From Myripristis murdjan (Eukaryota; Chordata; Actinopteri; Holocentriformes; Holocentridae), in contig NC_043990.1 in the NCBI RefSeq assembly GCF_902150065.1, positions 427,210 to 491,209 of the forward strand: 64,000 nt of DNA, in the 5' to 3' direction. Positions 43,408 through 52,909 of this stretch are shown piece after piece. Under the pieces are notes generated by a model, which was given only the letters and a program-made list of their open reading frames with translations, ran no database searches and was not told the DNA's origin. The position numbers and the translations under genes are program-made. Each line of letters starts with the position of its first letter. Within the stretch, counting starts at the first letter, position 1.

Positions 43408-43667
43408 CAGTATTACAGGGATATTTGAGCTGACAGAATGACAGGCATGGTATCATTTCTGCTCCCTACAGAAATCAACTCTTCTGCTGGTGCTGTGACA
43501 TCAGTTGAATGTTTACAGCTGTTGCCATGGCAATGGGAACCACCAAGAAAGCCCAGTTCTACCAGTTCAATTTCTATACCATTTGTTCATAAATCTGTGC
43601 ATTTTCAACAAGGGCACAGTTAAGGTTTAAATTTAAGGCAGATGTTTTAAGGAGAAAACTTCAACAC

Positions 43668-45720
43668 CTAATCCTGCTGAACAGAGATGATTTCTTTTTT
43701 TAGGGGTGAAATAAATGGCTGGGGGTCAACAAGCGGCAGCCCTGCAGCTTCACCAACACACTTATGCATTCTGAGGTGAGCCAGCTGACGAAAGCCTTTC
43801 CTGCAAACGCCGCAGCTGTACGGCTTCTCTCCTGTGTGAAGCCTCGTGTGCGTCTTCATGTCAGACAACCGAGCAAATCCTCGGCCGCAGACGCTGCAGC
43901 TGTACGGCTTCTCTCCGGTGTGCATCCTCATGTGGACGGCCAGCGTCCCACGCTGGTTAAAACCTTTGCTGCAGACAGAGCAGATGAAAGGTTTCTCCCC
44001 CGTGTGGATCCTCATGTGCCTCATCATGTCCGAATTGCGGCGGAATCTTTTGCCACAGAAGCTGCAGCCGTGTGGTTTGTCCCGTGTGGGCTCCCTGCTG
44101 CCGCTGCTGCTCTCAGCGGGGTCCGGGTCAGGGTCAGGGTCAGGGTCAGGGTCAGGGTCAGGGTCAGGGTCAGGGTCAGGGTCAGGGTTAGGGTCCTGTC
44201 GACAAGCAGAGCAGCTGAGAGGTTTCTCCCCCATGTGGACTCCCACACGTCTGTTTGAGTTTGCTGTGTCACACAAATATTTGCCGCAAACAGAGCAACT
44301 CATTTTTCTCTCCCCCGTGTGGAGCCTCATGTGTTTCTGCATGTTGGGCTTCTTCTGGAAGGCTTTGCCACAGACAGAGCAGCTGAACGGTTTCTCCTCG
44401 ATATTAAATCTGTTATCACCTACAAGGACTTTATCCTGTGAGTCTGAACCCGCCTGAGCTTCTCTGGTCTTCCTCCAGTCGTCTCTGCTGTCTTCAGTCT
44501 CTGCTTCAGAGGAGTCTGACGTCTTTCCATCAGCAGCTGCATCAAACTTCCAGGCTGAGGGCGGAGCTTCCTCCTCATCATCCTCACTCTTCACAGGGAA
44601 CGTGGTGAGATCCTGAAGCTGCTCTGCCTCCTGATTGGTCCACAGCTCCTCCTGTTCCTCTTTAATGGGCGGGGGCTCTGGCTCCTCCTGGTCCAGACTG
44701 GGGGTCTGCTCCTGCTGCTCAGGGGGAACCTCTTCTTTACACACCAGCAGCTGCTGAGGCATCACTGAAACACACACACACACACACACATATATATATT
44801 AGCGAAAACTGACAGTAACCCTGCGTTCCAAATCGCATACTTATACTTTTTACTTTTAGTATGTACTGCAGCTGCCCTTACAAAGTATGTAGTTTAGTAT
44901 GTATTGGGACATACTAATTCTTTTTTTCCCTACTAAATAGTATGGTAGTATGGGTATTGGAACGCAGGGTTAGTTTACCTGAGCAGATCACAGCCAGTGA
45001 TATAGTAGAAAAACGTCAGAACATTTAACTGGGGGTAACTGTGTGGGCATGTGCATGAAAAAACAAAACAAAACAAACAACAAGCAGGTGAGTGCAGCTG
45101 CCACGTATCACCACTAGATGGCGCCAAACCCCACTGAATGTTATAATACATGTGAGACGCCTCATAATCAGACACAGTCATTTCAGTGCGAACAGAACAA
45201 CAACAATAATATGTGACAACAGGAGCTTCAGAGAGCCAGCTCCTTCACAATAAAAGACCAGACAGGCAGCAGCTCATTCAGCAGTGATGGTGCAGAGCGG
45301 GTCATGTGACCGACTGAGTTCAAATCAGGTGACAGAGTCCTGCCCACGGGATGACGAGCTGACGTCATTAGTGCTAATAACATTAATATTAATATTGTCA
45401 GCATCATGTTCCTCCGGGAGCGGCTTGTTGAGGACATGTGACCAGACATTTGGAGCAGAGTGGGAGCTCTTGCTGTCTCTGTGCTCTCTGACCGCAGCTG
45501 CACTGAAACTGCAGAGAAACGGTGCAACTGGAGCGGGACGGGACCCACCTGCTGGGTGCAGCCTGACTTCCGGGTTGAGCACAGCGTCCAGCAGGCGGCG
45601 CTGTCGGCGGTTCTCCTCCTCGTACTCTGCTATCGTTCTTTCAAACAGCCCAAATATCTCCTCAGCAGCCGCAGCCAGTCGCTGCTGGACCAGCGACCTC
45701 AGCTCCCGCACGTCCCGCAT
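43668..45720 (-). CDS. zf-F: mosaic C2H2 zinc-finger protein with Asp-Pro repeat
   Basis: Exons 45720-45549 and 44764-43668, phase-1 intron, 422 residues. Exon 1 and the first part of exon 2 ([20 protein letters not shown] to [13 protein letters not shown]) match zf-C. From about SSEAETEDS onward ([40 protein letters not shown]) it matches zf-E and zf-G. Fingers: one intact; one degenerate (first zinc His position is Arg, in NRRVGVH); one cut off after CSAC and replaced by about a dozen Asp-Pro pairs; then three intact fingers and the C2HC ending MHKCVGEA, followed by a 27-residue tail. The [12 protein letters not shown] and NQRGTLAVHM fingers have close counterparts in zf-G. Intron 1 carries a MITE absent from zf-C. 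Presumably nuclear and DNA-binding, with two finger blocks separated by a stiff acidic spacer. Confidence 0.9.
44122..44196 (-). repeat. Telomere-like hexanucleotide repeat inside zf-F coding sequence
   Basis: The plus strand reads (GGGTCA)n with one GGGTTA unit; on the coding strand it gives GACCCT, encoding Asp-Pro pairs in frame within a former finger. The plus strand is G-rich enough to form a quadruplex. Confidence 0.95.
44818..44970. mobile_element. MITE in zf-F intron 1, with an empty site in zf-C
   Basis: ACCCTGCGTTCCAA at the left and TTGGAACGCAGGGT at the right form the terminal inverted repeat of a 153-bp element flanked by TA. The zf-C intron has the same flanks joined directly (near 7696-7702), so the insertion followed the duplication. 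Confidence 0.85.
45111..45126 (+). promoter_or_regulatory. CTCF-like motif in zf-F intron 1
   Basis: CCACTAGATGGCGCCA is identical to the site in zf-C intron 1. Confidence 0.5.
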
Positions 45721-45775
45721 CTCCTCTGACAGAGACTTTCCAAGTCCACACTTTGTCCTTCAGAACAGACACACG

Positions 45776-45962
45776 CTCCTCCTCCTCTTCACCTCCACCT
45801 CCTCCTCCTCCTCCTCCTCCTCCTCCTCCTCTCCTCTCCTCTCCTCCTCCTCCTCCTCCTCCTCCTCCTCCTCCTCCTCCTCTTCCTCCTCTCCTCTCCT
45901 CCTCCTCCTCTCCTCTCCTCTCCTCTCCTCTCCTCTCCTCTCCTCCTCCTCCTCCTCTCCTC
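45776..45962 (-). repeat. Expanded (CTC)n polypyrimidine tract at the zf-F 5' end
   Basis: About 185 bases of CTC/CTCCT on the plus strand are purine-only on the sense strand, directly upstream of exon 1. The zf-C counterpart is about half as long. The length and mirror symmetry could allow triplex DNA. Confidence 0.9.
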
Positions 45963-46052
45963 TGCTGACTCGCAGCAGCTCGGCGGAGCAGCGGGAGGAG
46001 AGTCTGAGCTCCAAACCTTCAGGAGAAACAGCGAAGGAAGCAAAGTCCGTCC

Positions 46053-46157
46053 AGGTGGATCATCAGTCCGTCCAGGTGGATCATCAGTCCGTCCAGGTGG
46101 ATCATCAGTCCGTCCAGGTGGATCATCAGTCCGTCCAGGTGGATCATCAGTCCGTCC
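46053..46157 (-). repeat. 21-bp tandem repeat, 5 copies
   Basis: Five copies of the unit that occurs three times upstream of zf-C. Confidence 0.93.
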
Positions 46158-46241
46158 AGAGTCTCCTGGAGCTCCGCTGCAGGGGGAAGCTGCGCTGCGA
46201 CCCGCACATTTTACTCTGCACACAAGAGAGCGCACGGCCCG

Positions 46242-46253
46242 GCCGCCATCTTG
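46242..46253 (-). promoter_or_regulatory. YY1-like motif upstream of zf-F
   Basis: CAAGATGGCGGC on the minus strand, matching the zf-C promoter region. Confidence 0.6.
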
Positions 46254-46349
46254 CCGCTTCTTCTTCTGTGGTGCTGTTTAACAGCGGGTTGGAAAACAGC
46301 GAAGGTTTCGCGTTACCGCCACCTACCGGACAGACGAGGCAAACATCGT

Positions 46350-46570
46350 TTTTATTATCAGTAGTATTATTTATAGAAGTAGCAAACGTTGTAGTAAAAA
46401 TAGTACTACTACTAGTTGTAGTAGAGGTAGTAGCAGCAGTAGTAATAGTAGTACTAGAAGTAGTAGTAGTTGTAGTAGATGTAGAAGCAGCATCAGTAGT
46501 AGTAGTATTAGCAGCAGTAGCCGTAGTAGTACTAGTAATAGTAGTAGTAGTAGTAGTAATAGTGTGTTGA
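46350..46570. repeat. (AGT)n interrupted trinucleotide repeat
   Basis: Interrupted AGT units, at the outer edge of the zf-C/zf-F inverted duplication. Confidence 0.85.
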
Positions 46571-47252
46571 GTCATTTGTTTATTGAAGGTAGGCACTAAC
46601 AGACAGAAGCTACTTTTCAAAAGTTTTCATTAAAATCAACAAAACCAAAGAAAAAAAACAAACGTGGAATAAAACGTCACTTTACAAATAAATTCTCTCT
46701 CCTTTTTTAATTTAATCAAACACTGTGTCTGTGTGACGGGACAAGCACCGTGTGAACACATCAGACCGGGGCTTTCTGCGCATTTCATCTGACACATGAG
46801 AAACTAAAGCCTTCACAGAGTGAATGCAGTGAGGATGATCACTGGTCCTGTTCGCTGTGAGGTCCAGACCGGAGGGGCTGTGAGGTGACCTTCACAATAA
46901 AAGCTCATTTATTTCTAGAGATTTCCTCAGTTCACCAATGAAGTTCAATATGAGCAACACTATGCTAATTACCCTGCGCTGTGTGTGTGAGCGCTGTGTG
47001 TGTGTGTGTGTGTGTACACACAGCCGTGATTTGATTGACACAATGGCCGTGAAAACCAGTCAGACTCCGCCTCTCCACGTGAGAGACGCGACACGTTTCC
47101 CATCATCTGGTTACAATTTTATTTCCCTTTTGAGTTGATTTGAATTTCATTTAGTTTTACAAAAAAAAAAAAACAGGAAGTTGCAGCGTGTTGTCCTGAA
47201 TGACACAAACTCACAGCTTTACTTTCAGTTTGACTAGATTTAAAAGCTTTGG

Positions 47253-47297
<45 letters not shown>

Positions 47298-47649
47298 TGA
47301 GAATGAGAGAGAAAGAGAGAATTTGGCTAATTCACTTTATCTTTTGTTTTTTTCAAATTTTCTGGCAGTATTTTTGTTTTTTGCATTTTTTAAAAACATG
47401 ATGTTAATTTAACATTTGTTAATTCAAAGCAAGGTTCATCTTGGCATTTATAATTTATAACTATAAGTTTCTGACAATTTTCAAGTTCTCGACACATGAA
47501 TATCCGCTCCAAATGGCGGCTGGTGGTGTGTTGGATCTCTGATGATCAGTAGCAGCTTGAGTCGATCCCTGATCTCCACCTGCAGCCTCAGTGAGGAGTT
47601 TCCTTCTTGATGATCCTGAAGGGTCTTTCCTTTCTTGTCCTGCTGCTGC
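46571..47649. other. Spacer between zf-F and zf-G
   Basis: Contains GT runs (46997-47013 and 47255-47295). An inverted AATAAA at 47118-47123 may serve zf-G. No gene seen. Confidence 0.45.
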
Positions 47650-50600
47650 TCAGCCGTCCAGCTCCACCACCAGCTCTGCCACCTCCCCGACACACGTGTG
47701 GGCTTGGAGGAGCGCCGGCTGGCAGAACGCTCTCCCACACGAGCTGCAGCTGAGCGCCTCCTCTCCGGCGTGCACTCTCATGTGTCTCTTCATGTTGAAA
47801 AACTGACTGAACTTCTTTCCGCAGGCACTGCAGCTGTACGGCTTCTCCCCCGTGTGCGTCCTCATGTGGCCCACCAGTTTCTCGTGTTGGTTGAAGCGCT
47901 TGCTGCACTCGGAGCAGCTGTATGGTTTCTCCCCGGTGTGGATCCTCGCGTGTCTCTTCAGGTTCCCTTTGTCGTGAAAACATTTGCCACAAACCGAGCA
48001 GCTGAATTCTCTCTCGCCCGTGTGGGTCCTCACATGTTTGATCACGTCTGTGCTGCTGCTGAATTTTTTGTCACAGAAGCTGCAGCTGTGCGGTTTCTCT
48101 CCGCTGTGCATCCTCATGTGTTTGACCAGCGTCCCCCGCTGGTTAAAACTTTTACTGCAGCCCGAGCAGCTGAAAGGTTTCTCCCCCGTGTGGATTCTCA
48201 CGTGTCTGATCAGGTCAGCGTTGCGCCTGAATCTCTTCCCACAGAAGCTGCAGCGGTGCGGTTCCTCCTCTCCGGCGCACTGATGTCTCCTGACCTGGTC
48301 CCATCGGTAAAACCTCCTCCCACAAACAGTGCAGCTGAAGGGTTTCTTTCCCGTGTTAAGTCTGGAGTGTGTGTACATATTGGACAACTGAGACAGTGTT
48401 TTAGCACGAGCGCTGCAGCTGTACGGTTTCTCTGCGCTGTGGAGCCTCATGTGTTTCTGCATGTTGGGCTTCTTCTGAAAGGCTTTACCGCACACTGAGC
48501 AGCTGAACGGTTTCTCCTCAGTATTACATCTGTTATCACTTTGGACTTTATCCTGTGAGTCTGAACCCGCCGGAGCTTCTCTGCTCTCCTTCCAGTCGTC
48601 CTCACTGTCTTCAGTCTCTGCTTCAGAGGAGTCTGACGTCTCGCCTTCAGCAGCTGGTTGGAAATCAGCAGCTGGATCTGAGTTCCTGGCTGAGGGCTGA
48701 GCTTCCTCCTCATCATCCTCACTCTTCACAGGGAACGTGGTGAGATCCTGAAGCTGCTCCTGATTGGTCCAGAGCTCCTCCTCTTCCTCTTTAATGTGTG
48801 GGGGCTCTGGCTCCTCCTGGTCCAGGCTGCTCTCCTCTGTCTTGACGGACAGCTGCTGGACGTCTGGAGGGAAAACTGAAATACAGACAGAAAGGAAAAA
48901 AGAAAAAGAATCTGTGAGGAGGGAAAAATCAGAGGGTTTCAAGTTTTATTTATTTTGAACTGTCACTTTGTTGTCAGTGACCCCTGATTGGTAATCCGCT
49001 ACAAACAGCGTGATACTCGCACTGGACATCCCCTATCAAACACTCAGGATCCAGATAAAAGACAGGACATCACATGGAATAAATGGCATGAAAAAGCAGG
49101 ATAAAGGATTGTGGTTTCAAAAAAGAAGGCAGCTGTGCCAGGGTCTCCTAAAAACTTTATGATTTCATTTTCAGAGTCATCGAACAGATTTACACTTGAG
49201 ATTTCTCCAAACAGTTTGGGAGGTTTTGATTCCTGCAGCCACCGACATTTCAGCTGCTCCACATCTTAAAGAAACCTAAACAAAAACTTCAAGAAGAAGT
49301 AAATCTCTCACAGCATCATTCTGGGCTGCTTGAAGTGAAGCTGCAGTAAACTTTTATTTGTAGTTTCACCACAAGTGTGATGTTTAGGACTGTGCAATAT
49401 GACATAAATCTCATATATACCCCATAATAATATATAGGACAATATAGCACATTTTCTGTTAGTTACATGAATAAATAGTTTTTATTAAATGACCACATGA
49501 ATGGACCAATTTCGTATTACATCTTGAATTACATAGTTGACAAATAAAAAAGGTACCTAATCATAAATTATCATTTTTTTTCCTTTTATTTGGAAACTTT
49601 GCACCAATTTTGAGTTAAATCATAGACAAAGTGCAAAACAGGACTCTGTATAATAGAGGTGTTGTGACAGAAGGAGTCTGCAAATGCTTCCTGATGCCAA
49701 CACAATTTTTTTCCCAAGCAACAACTGCGCCATGAACGCACCATGTGGAGTGACACATGTTCAGTCATTGACCCAGGCCAGGACTGTGTGATCTGCACAA
49801 ACTTAAATATGACAATATCTTTGACTAAATACTGCGATGTCGATACCGTAAGAACGACCTCAGCAGATATTTACATATTTAAGAGAGTTTTTGCTAAATA
49901 ATCATCAGTGATGAGGATGTGATGGCCAGGCAGGTGGAGACAAATAAAACAGCTACAACAGAAAATTGCATTTCTATAATCTAATGCAGCATTTAAAACC
50001 AAGAAAAGTTTTATTTTTCCCCCCACTTTGACAGAGCCAGGCTAACGGCTACCATAGATTTCAAGTGTTTATGCTAAGCTAACAGAAAATGCTACCCATA
50101 GCAACTGAACCAGTGGAGGTCCAGAGGTGGAAATGGTGTCCAACATCTGGTCTCAGTCTGGGGAAGTCGGGGAAAGGAGACTTTGTCCAAATTGGTGGAA
50201 TATTCCTTTAATGACTCCTCACCAATGAGAAGTGCAACGGCATTTCTTAAAAATGTACGAAAGTGAACCCGTGCTGTTCTCAGTGTGACACTGAGCAGGA
50301 CGAAAAGTCAATGACATCACAAATGCTACGTTAGCATCTGTGCAGGTCTGCTCTCCCAGTTCACTGTTAAACACATTTAACACCAAAAGTGGCGTTAGCA
50401 CTTAGAGAGGCTAGGCTAACGACATGCTAACCACACCAGCTAACAGCCGGCAGGGTCCGGCCCGCGGCCCCGGAGCGGCCCGCGGCCCCGGGGCAGCCGG
50501 GCCTGACTGACCTGCTCTGTGCAGCCTGACTGACTGACTGACTGACTGACTGACTGACTGACTTGCTCTGTGCAGCCTGACTGACTGACTGACTGACTGG

Positions 50601-51645
50601 CTGACTGACCTGCTCTGTGCAGCCTGACTGACTGACTGACTGACTGACCTGCTCTGTGCAGCCTGACTGACTGACTGACTGACTGACTGACTGACTGACT
50701 GACCTGCTCTGTGCAGCCTGACTGACTGACTGACTGACTGACTGACCTGCTCTGTGCAGCCTGACTGACTGACTGACTGACCTGCTCTGTGCAGCCTGAC
50801 TGACTGACTGACTGACTGACCTGCTCTGTGCAGCCTGACTGACTGACTGACTGACTGACCTGCTCTGTGCAGCCTGACTGACTGACTGACTGACTGACTG
50901 ACTGACTGACTGACCTGCTCTGTGCAGCCTGACTGACTGACTGACTGACTGACTGACCTGCTCTGTGCAGCCTGACTGACTGACTGACTGACTGACTGAC
51001 TGACTGACTGGCTGGCTGACTGACTGACTGGCTGACTGACTGGCTGACTGACTGACTGACTGACTGACTGGCTGACTGACCTGCTCTGTGCAGCCTGACT
51101 GACTGACTGACTGACTGACTGACTGGCTGACTGGCTGACTGACCTGCTCTGTGCAGCCTGACTGACTGACTGACTGACTGACTGACTGACTGACTGACTG
51201 GCTGACTGACCTGCTCTGTGCAGCCTGACTGACTGACTGACTGACTGACTGACCTGCTCTGTGCAGCCTGACTGACTGACTGACTGACTGGCTGACTGAC
51301 CTGCTCTGTGCAGCCTGACTGACTGACTGACTGACTGACTGACTGACTGGCTGACTGACCTGCTCTGTGCAGCCTGACTTGGGGCTTCAGCAGGATGTTG
51401 AGCAGCTTCCTCTGGCGGCACATCTCTTGCTCTGCCCGCTCAGCTTTGTCTTCGTACTCCGCCACGGTTTTCTCCAACAGGCCGACAATCTCCTCCGCGG
51501 CCGCCGTCAGCCGCTCGGTGAGCAGCGCTCTCAGCTCCGGGATCTCAGCCGCTTCTCTGCCTTTTTCCAGCAGCAGCAGAAAGTCTGCAGCAGCGGCGCT
51601 GATCCGCTCATGGACCGACACCCTCAGCAGCTGCAGCGGCAGCAT
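47650..51645 (-). CDS. zf-G: C2H2 zinc-finger protein, 10 finger units, long exon-1 module
   Basis: Exons 51645-51360 and 48875-47650 (or 48863-47650), phase-1 intron, 503 residues. Exon 1 encodes the same 96-residue double helical module as zf-E. Exon 2 opens [20 protein letters not shown], with [18 protein letters not shown] and [10 protein letters not shown], then ten finger units. Unit 2 is degenerate (CSARAKTL, and Asn for the last His), unit 3 is a short C2HC form ([10 protein letters not shown]), units 4-9 are regular, and unit 10 closes with [10 protein letters not shown]. Units 4 and 5 pair with those of zf-F. Intron 1 starts with the donor array described separately and also holds retroposon debris. 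An ETS site and CA repeats lie upstream. Presumably a nuclear DNA-binding regulator; with at least seven good fingers it could read a long site. Confidence 0.9.
48876..50430. other. zf-G intron 1, left part
   Basis: Mostly old repeat debris. The stretch 49880-50010 matches 58500-58620 (GGCAGGTGGAG and ACAGCTACA, then TAATGCAGC), a familiar fish repeat. No exon recognised. Confidence 0.45.
50505..51377 (-). repeat. Array of 17 copies of the zf-G exon-1 end and 5' splice site
   Basis: On the sense strand GGCTGCACAGAGCAG/GTCAGT occurs 17 times, counting the true exon boundary, separated by runs of GTCA (with GCCA variants). One copy has A instead of G before the GT. None of the three sense frames contains a stop codon. 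Confidence 0.95.
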
Positions 51646-51654
51646 CTTCCTCCG

Positions 51655-51736
51655 CTCACACACACACACACTCACACACACATACACACACTTTAACCCG
51701 CACACACACGTTTACCAACACACACTCTTTAACCCG

Positions 51737-51771
<35 letters not shown>

Positions 51772-51775
51772 TAAC
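51655..51775. repeat. (CA)n tracts with CTTTAACCCG interruptions
   Basis: CA runs separated by three CTTTAACCCG words, upstream of zf-G exon 1. The zf-E counterpart has GGTTAAAGTGTGTG twice. Confidence 0.85.
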
Positions 51776-51813
51776 CCGCAGACCAGAGAAAACACATCGG
51801 CAGCCACTTGTTT

Positions 51814-51822
51814 ACTTCCGGT
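51814..51822 (-). promoter_or_regulatory. ETS-type site ACCGGAAGT upstream of zf-G
   Basis: Kept with zf-E in the same GGAACCGGAAGTAAA context. A core promoter role is an inference. Confidence 0.5.
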
Positions 51823-52007
51823 TCCGGGTCGAGCAGAGAGGCTGCGACGGCCTTTCAGTTTAAAACACAGAGCCAGAGGAGGGGCGATAATCTGAGAAGA
51901 AACTCTGAGATTTCTTAGATTAAATTCGTGAATTTATGAGAAAAAAACAGTGAAACCGGTTTGTCCTCCTCCTGTGGATCCAGTCTGAAGGAAATCCTGC
52001 TGGTCTG

Positions 52008-52230
52008 AGTCCAGAACCCCAACCTCCTCCTCAGCATCTGGACTCTGAAGAGACGTTGCTGTGACTTGGGCCGATTCAGAAGAAAACAATCTGCTGATTC
52101 TGGGTCAGATCAGCAGGATCTCCTTGTTCCTGTAGAATCTGCTGAGATGATCAGCTGCAGGCCTGAGACACGGCCAGCAGGGGGCAGCACAGGTGGAGGC
52201 TCGGCCAGCAGGGGGCAGCACAGGTGGTTC
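52008..52230 (+). repeat. Dispersed repeat with two CTCF-like motifs (copy 3)
   Basis: Nearly identical to 39488-39715 and in the same orientation, although the neighbouring genes zf-E and zf-G are inverted relative to each other. Confidence 0.85.
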
Positions 52231-52822
52231 ACCGGCCAAAAAAAAAAAAAAAAAAAAGAAGAAGTAGAAGAAGAAGAAGAAGCAGCAGAAGTATTTTCCT
52301 AAGTGATCTTTCTTTATTGTAATTTTTCAGGAAACTAGTTGTAAAGTATTCATTAGCATCAATTCACTGGGATTTTAAATACAAACACAACTGAGAGTAT
52401 TTCTTGTTAAGTTCATAGAAATACAGTTTAACATAGAAACCCACCAACATGGAAAGGGGAATTCTGTTTATTTACATTTAAAAACCAAAAGGAATACCTT
52501 CCCACTAAGAAATAAAATAAAATAAACCCAACAGGACCCCCCCCCCCCCCCCCCCCCCACCCCCCCACACACACCCTTCTATTTAATGTATCTTCTTGCT
52601 GACATGACAAAGTCAGTACAACAACTGAAACACATAACAAAAGGTAATAAAATAAAACGAAAAATTAAGGCTAAAAACTGGAAACTACAAGCCTCCCTAA
52701 AATGAATTAAGGATGTTGTCAATTCATCCATTCCTTTCTTTGAGTCTTCATCATACATCAGACTGTCGAAATAATCAAATGATTTAAAACATTCATATGT
52801 AAGAACATTTAAAATGAGCATT

Positions 52823-52853
<31 letters not shown>

Positions 52854-52867
52854 GCGTCTATATTGTT
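52231..52867. other. Spacer downstream of the TRIM gene
   Basis: Poly(A)/(GAA)n at 52238-52285, a C run of about 22 at 52538-52559 and (ATC)n at 52829-52853. No gene seen. Confidence 0.5.
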
Positions 52868-52873
52868 TTTTAT
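52868..52873 (-). terminator. Candidate poly(A) signal of the TRIM gene
   Basis: AATAAA on the minus strand, 36 bases after the stop codon. Confidence 0.5.
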
Positions 52874-52909
52874 TGATGCTTAATTTAGCCAGGAAGGTCC
52901 AGTCGGTCT

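Noticed and set aside
44122-44196. Interstitial telomere sequence marking a chromosome fusion
   Set aside because: The units are GGGTCA with only one GGGTTA, and the array is short and in frame in a gene. An ordinary microsatellite expansion explains it better.
43764-44457. Plus-strand frames with (GS)n or (RV)n repeats
   Set aside because: They are antisense frames of zf-F, with the hexanucleotide repeat translated in other frames.
45284-46570. A 428-codon plus-strand frame rich in Ser and Val through the zf-F promoter
   Set aside because: It is antisense to zf-F exon 1 and stays open because of CTC, 21-bp and trinucleotide repeats.
47635-48498. A 287-codon plus-strand frame
   Set aside because: It is the antisense of the zf-G finger array; its repeated HV-S-L-RVD pattern mirrors the HTGEKP linkers.
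50411-51705. Frames of 336-421 codons (SVSQ repeats) as a repetitive protein gene
   Set aside because: They are the read-through of zf-G exon 1 into the GTCA array. The repeat is stop-free in every sense frame, so openness means nothing by itself.
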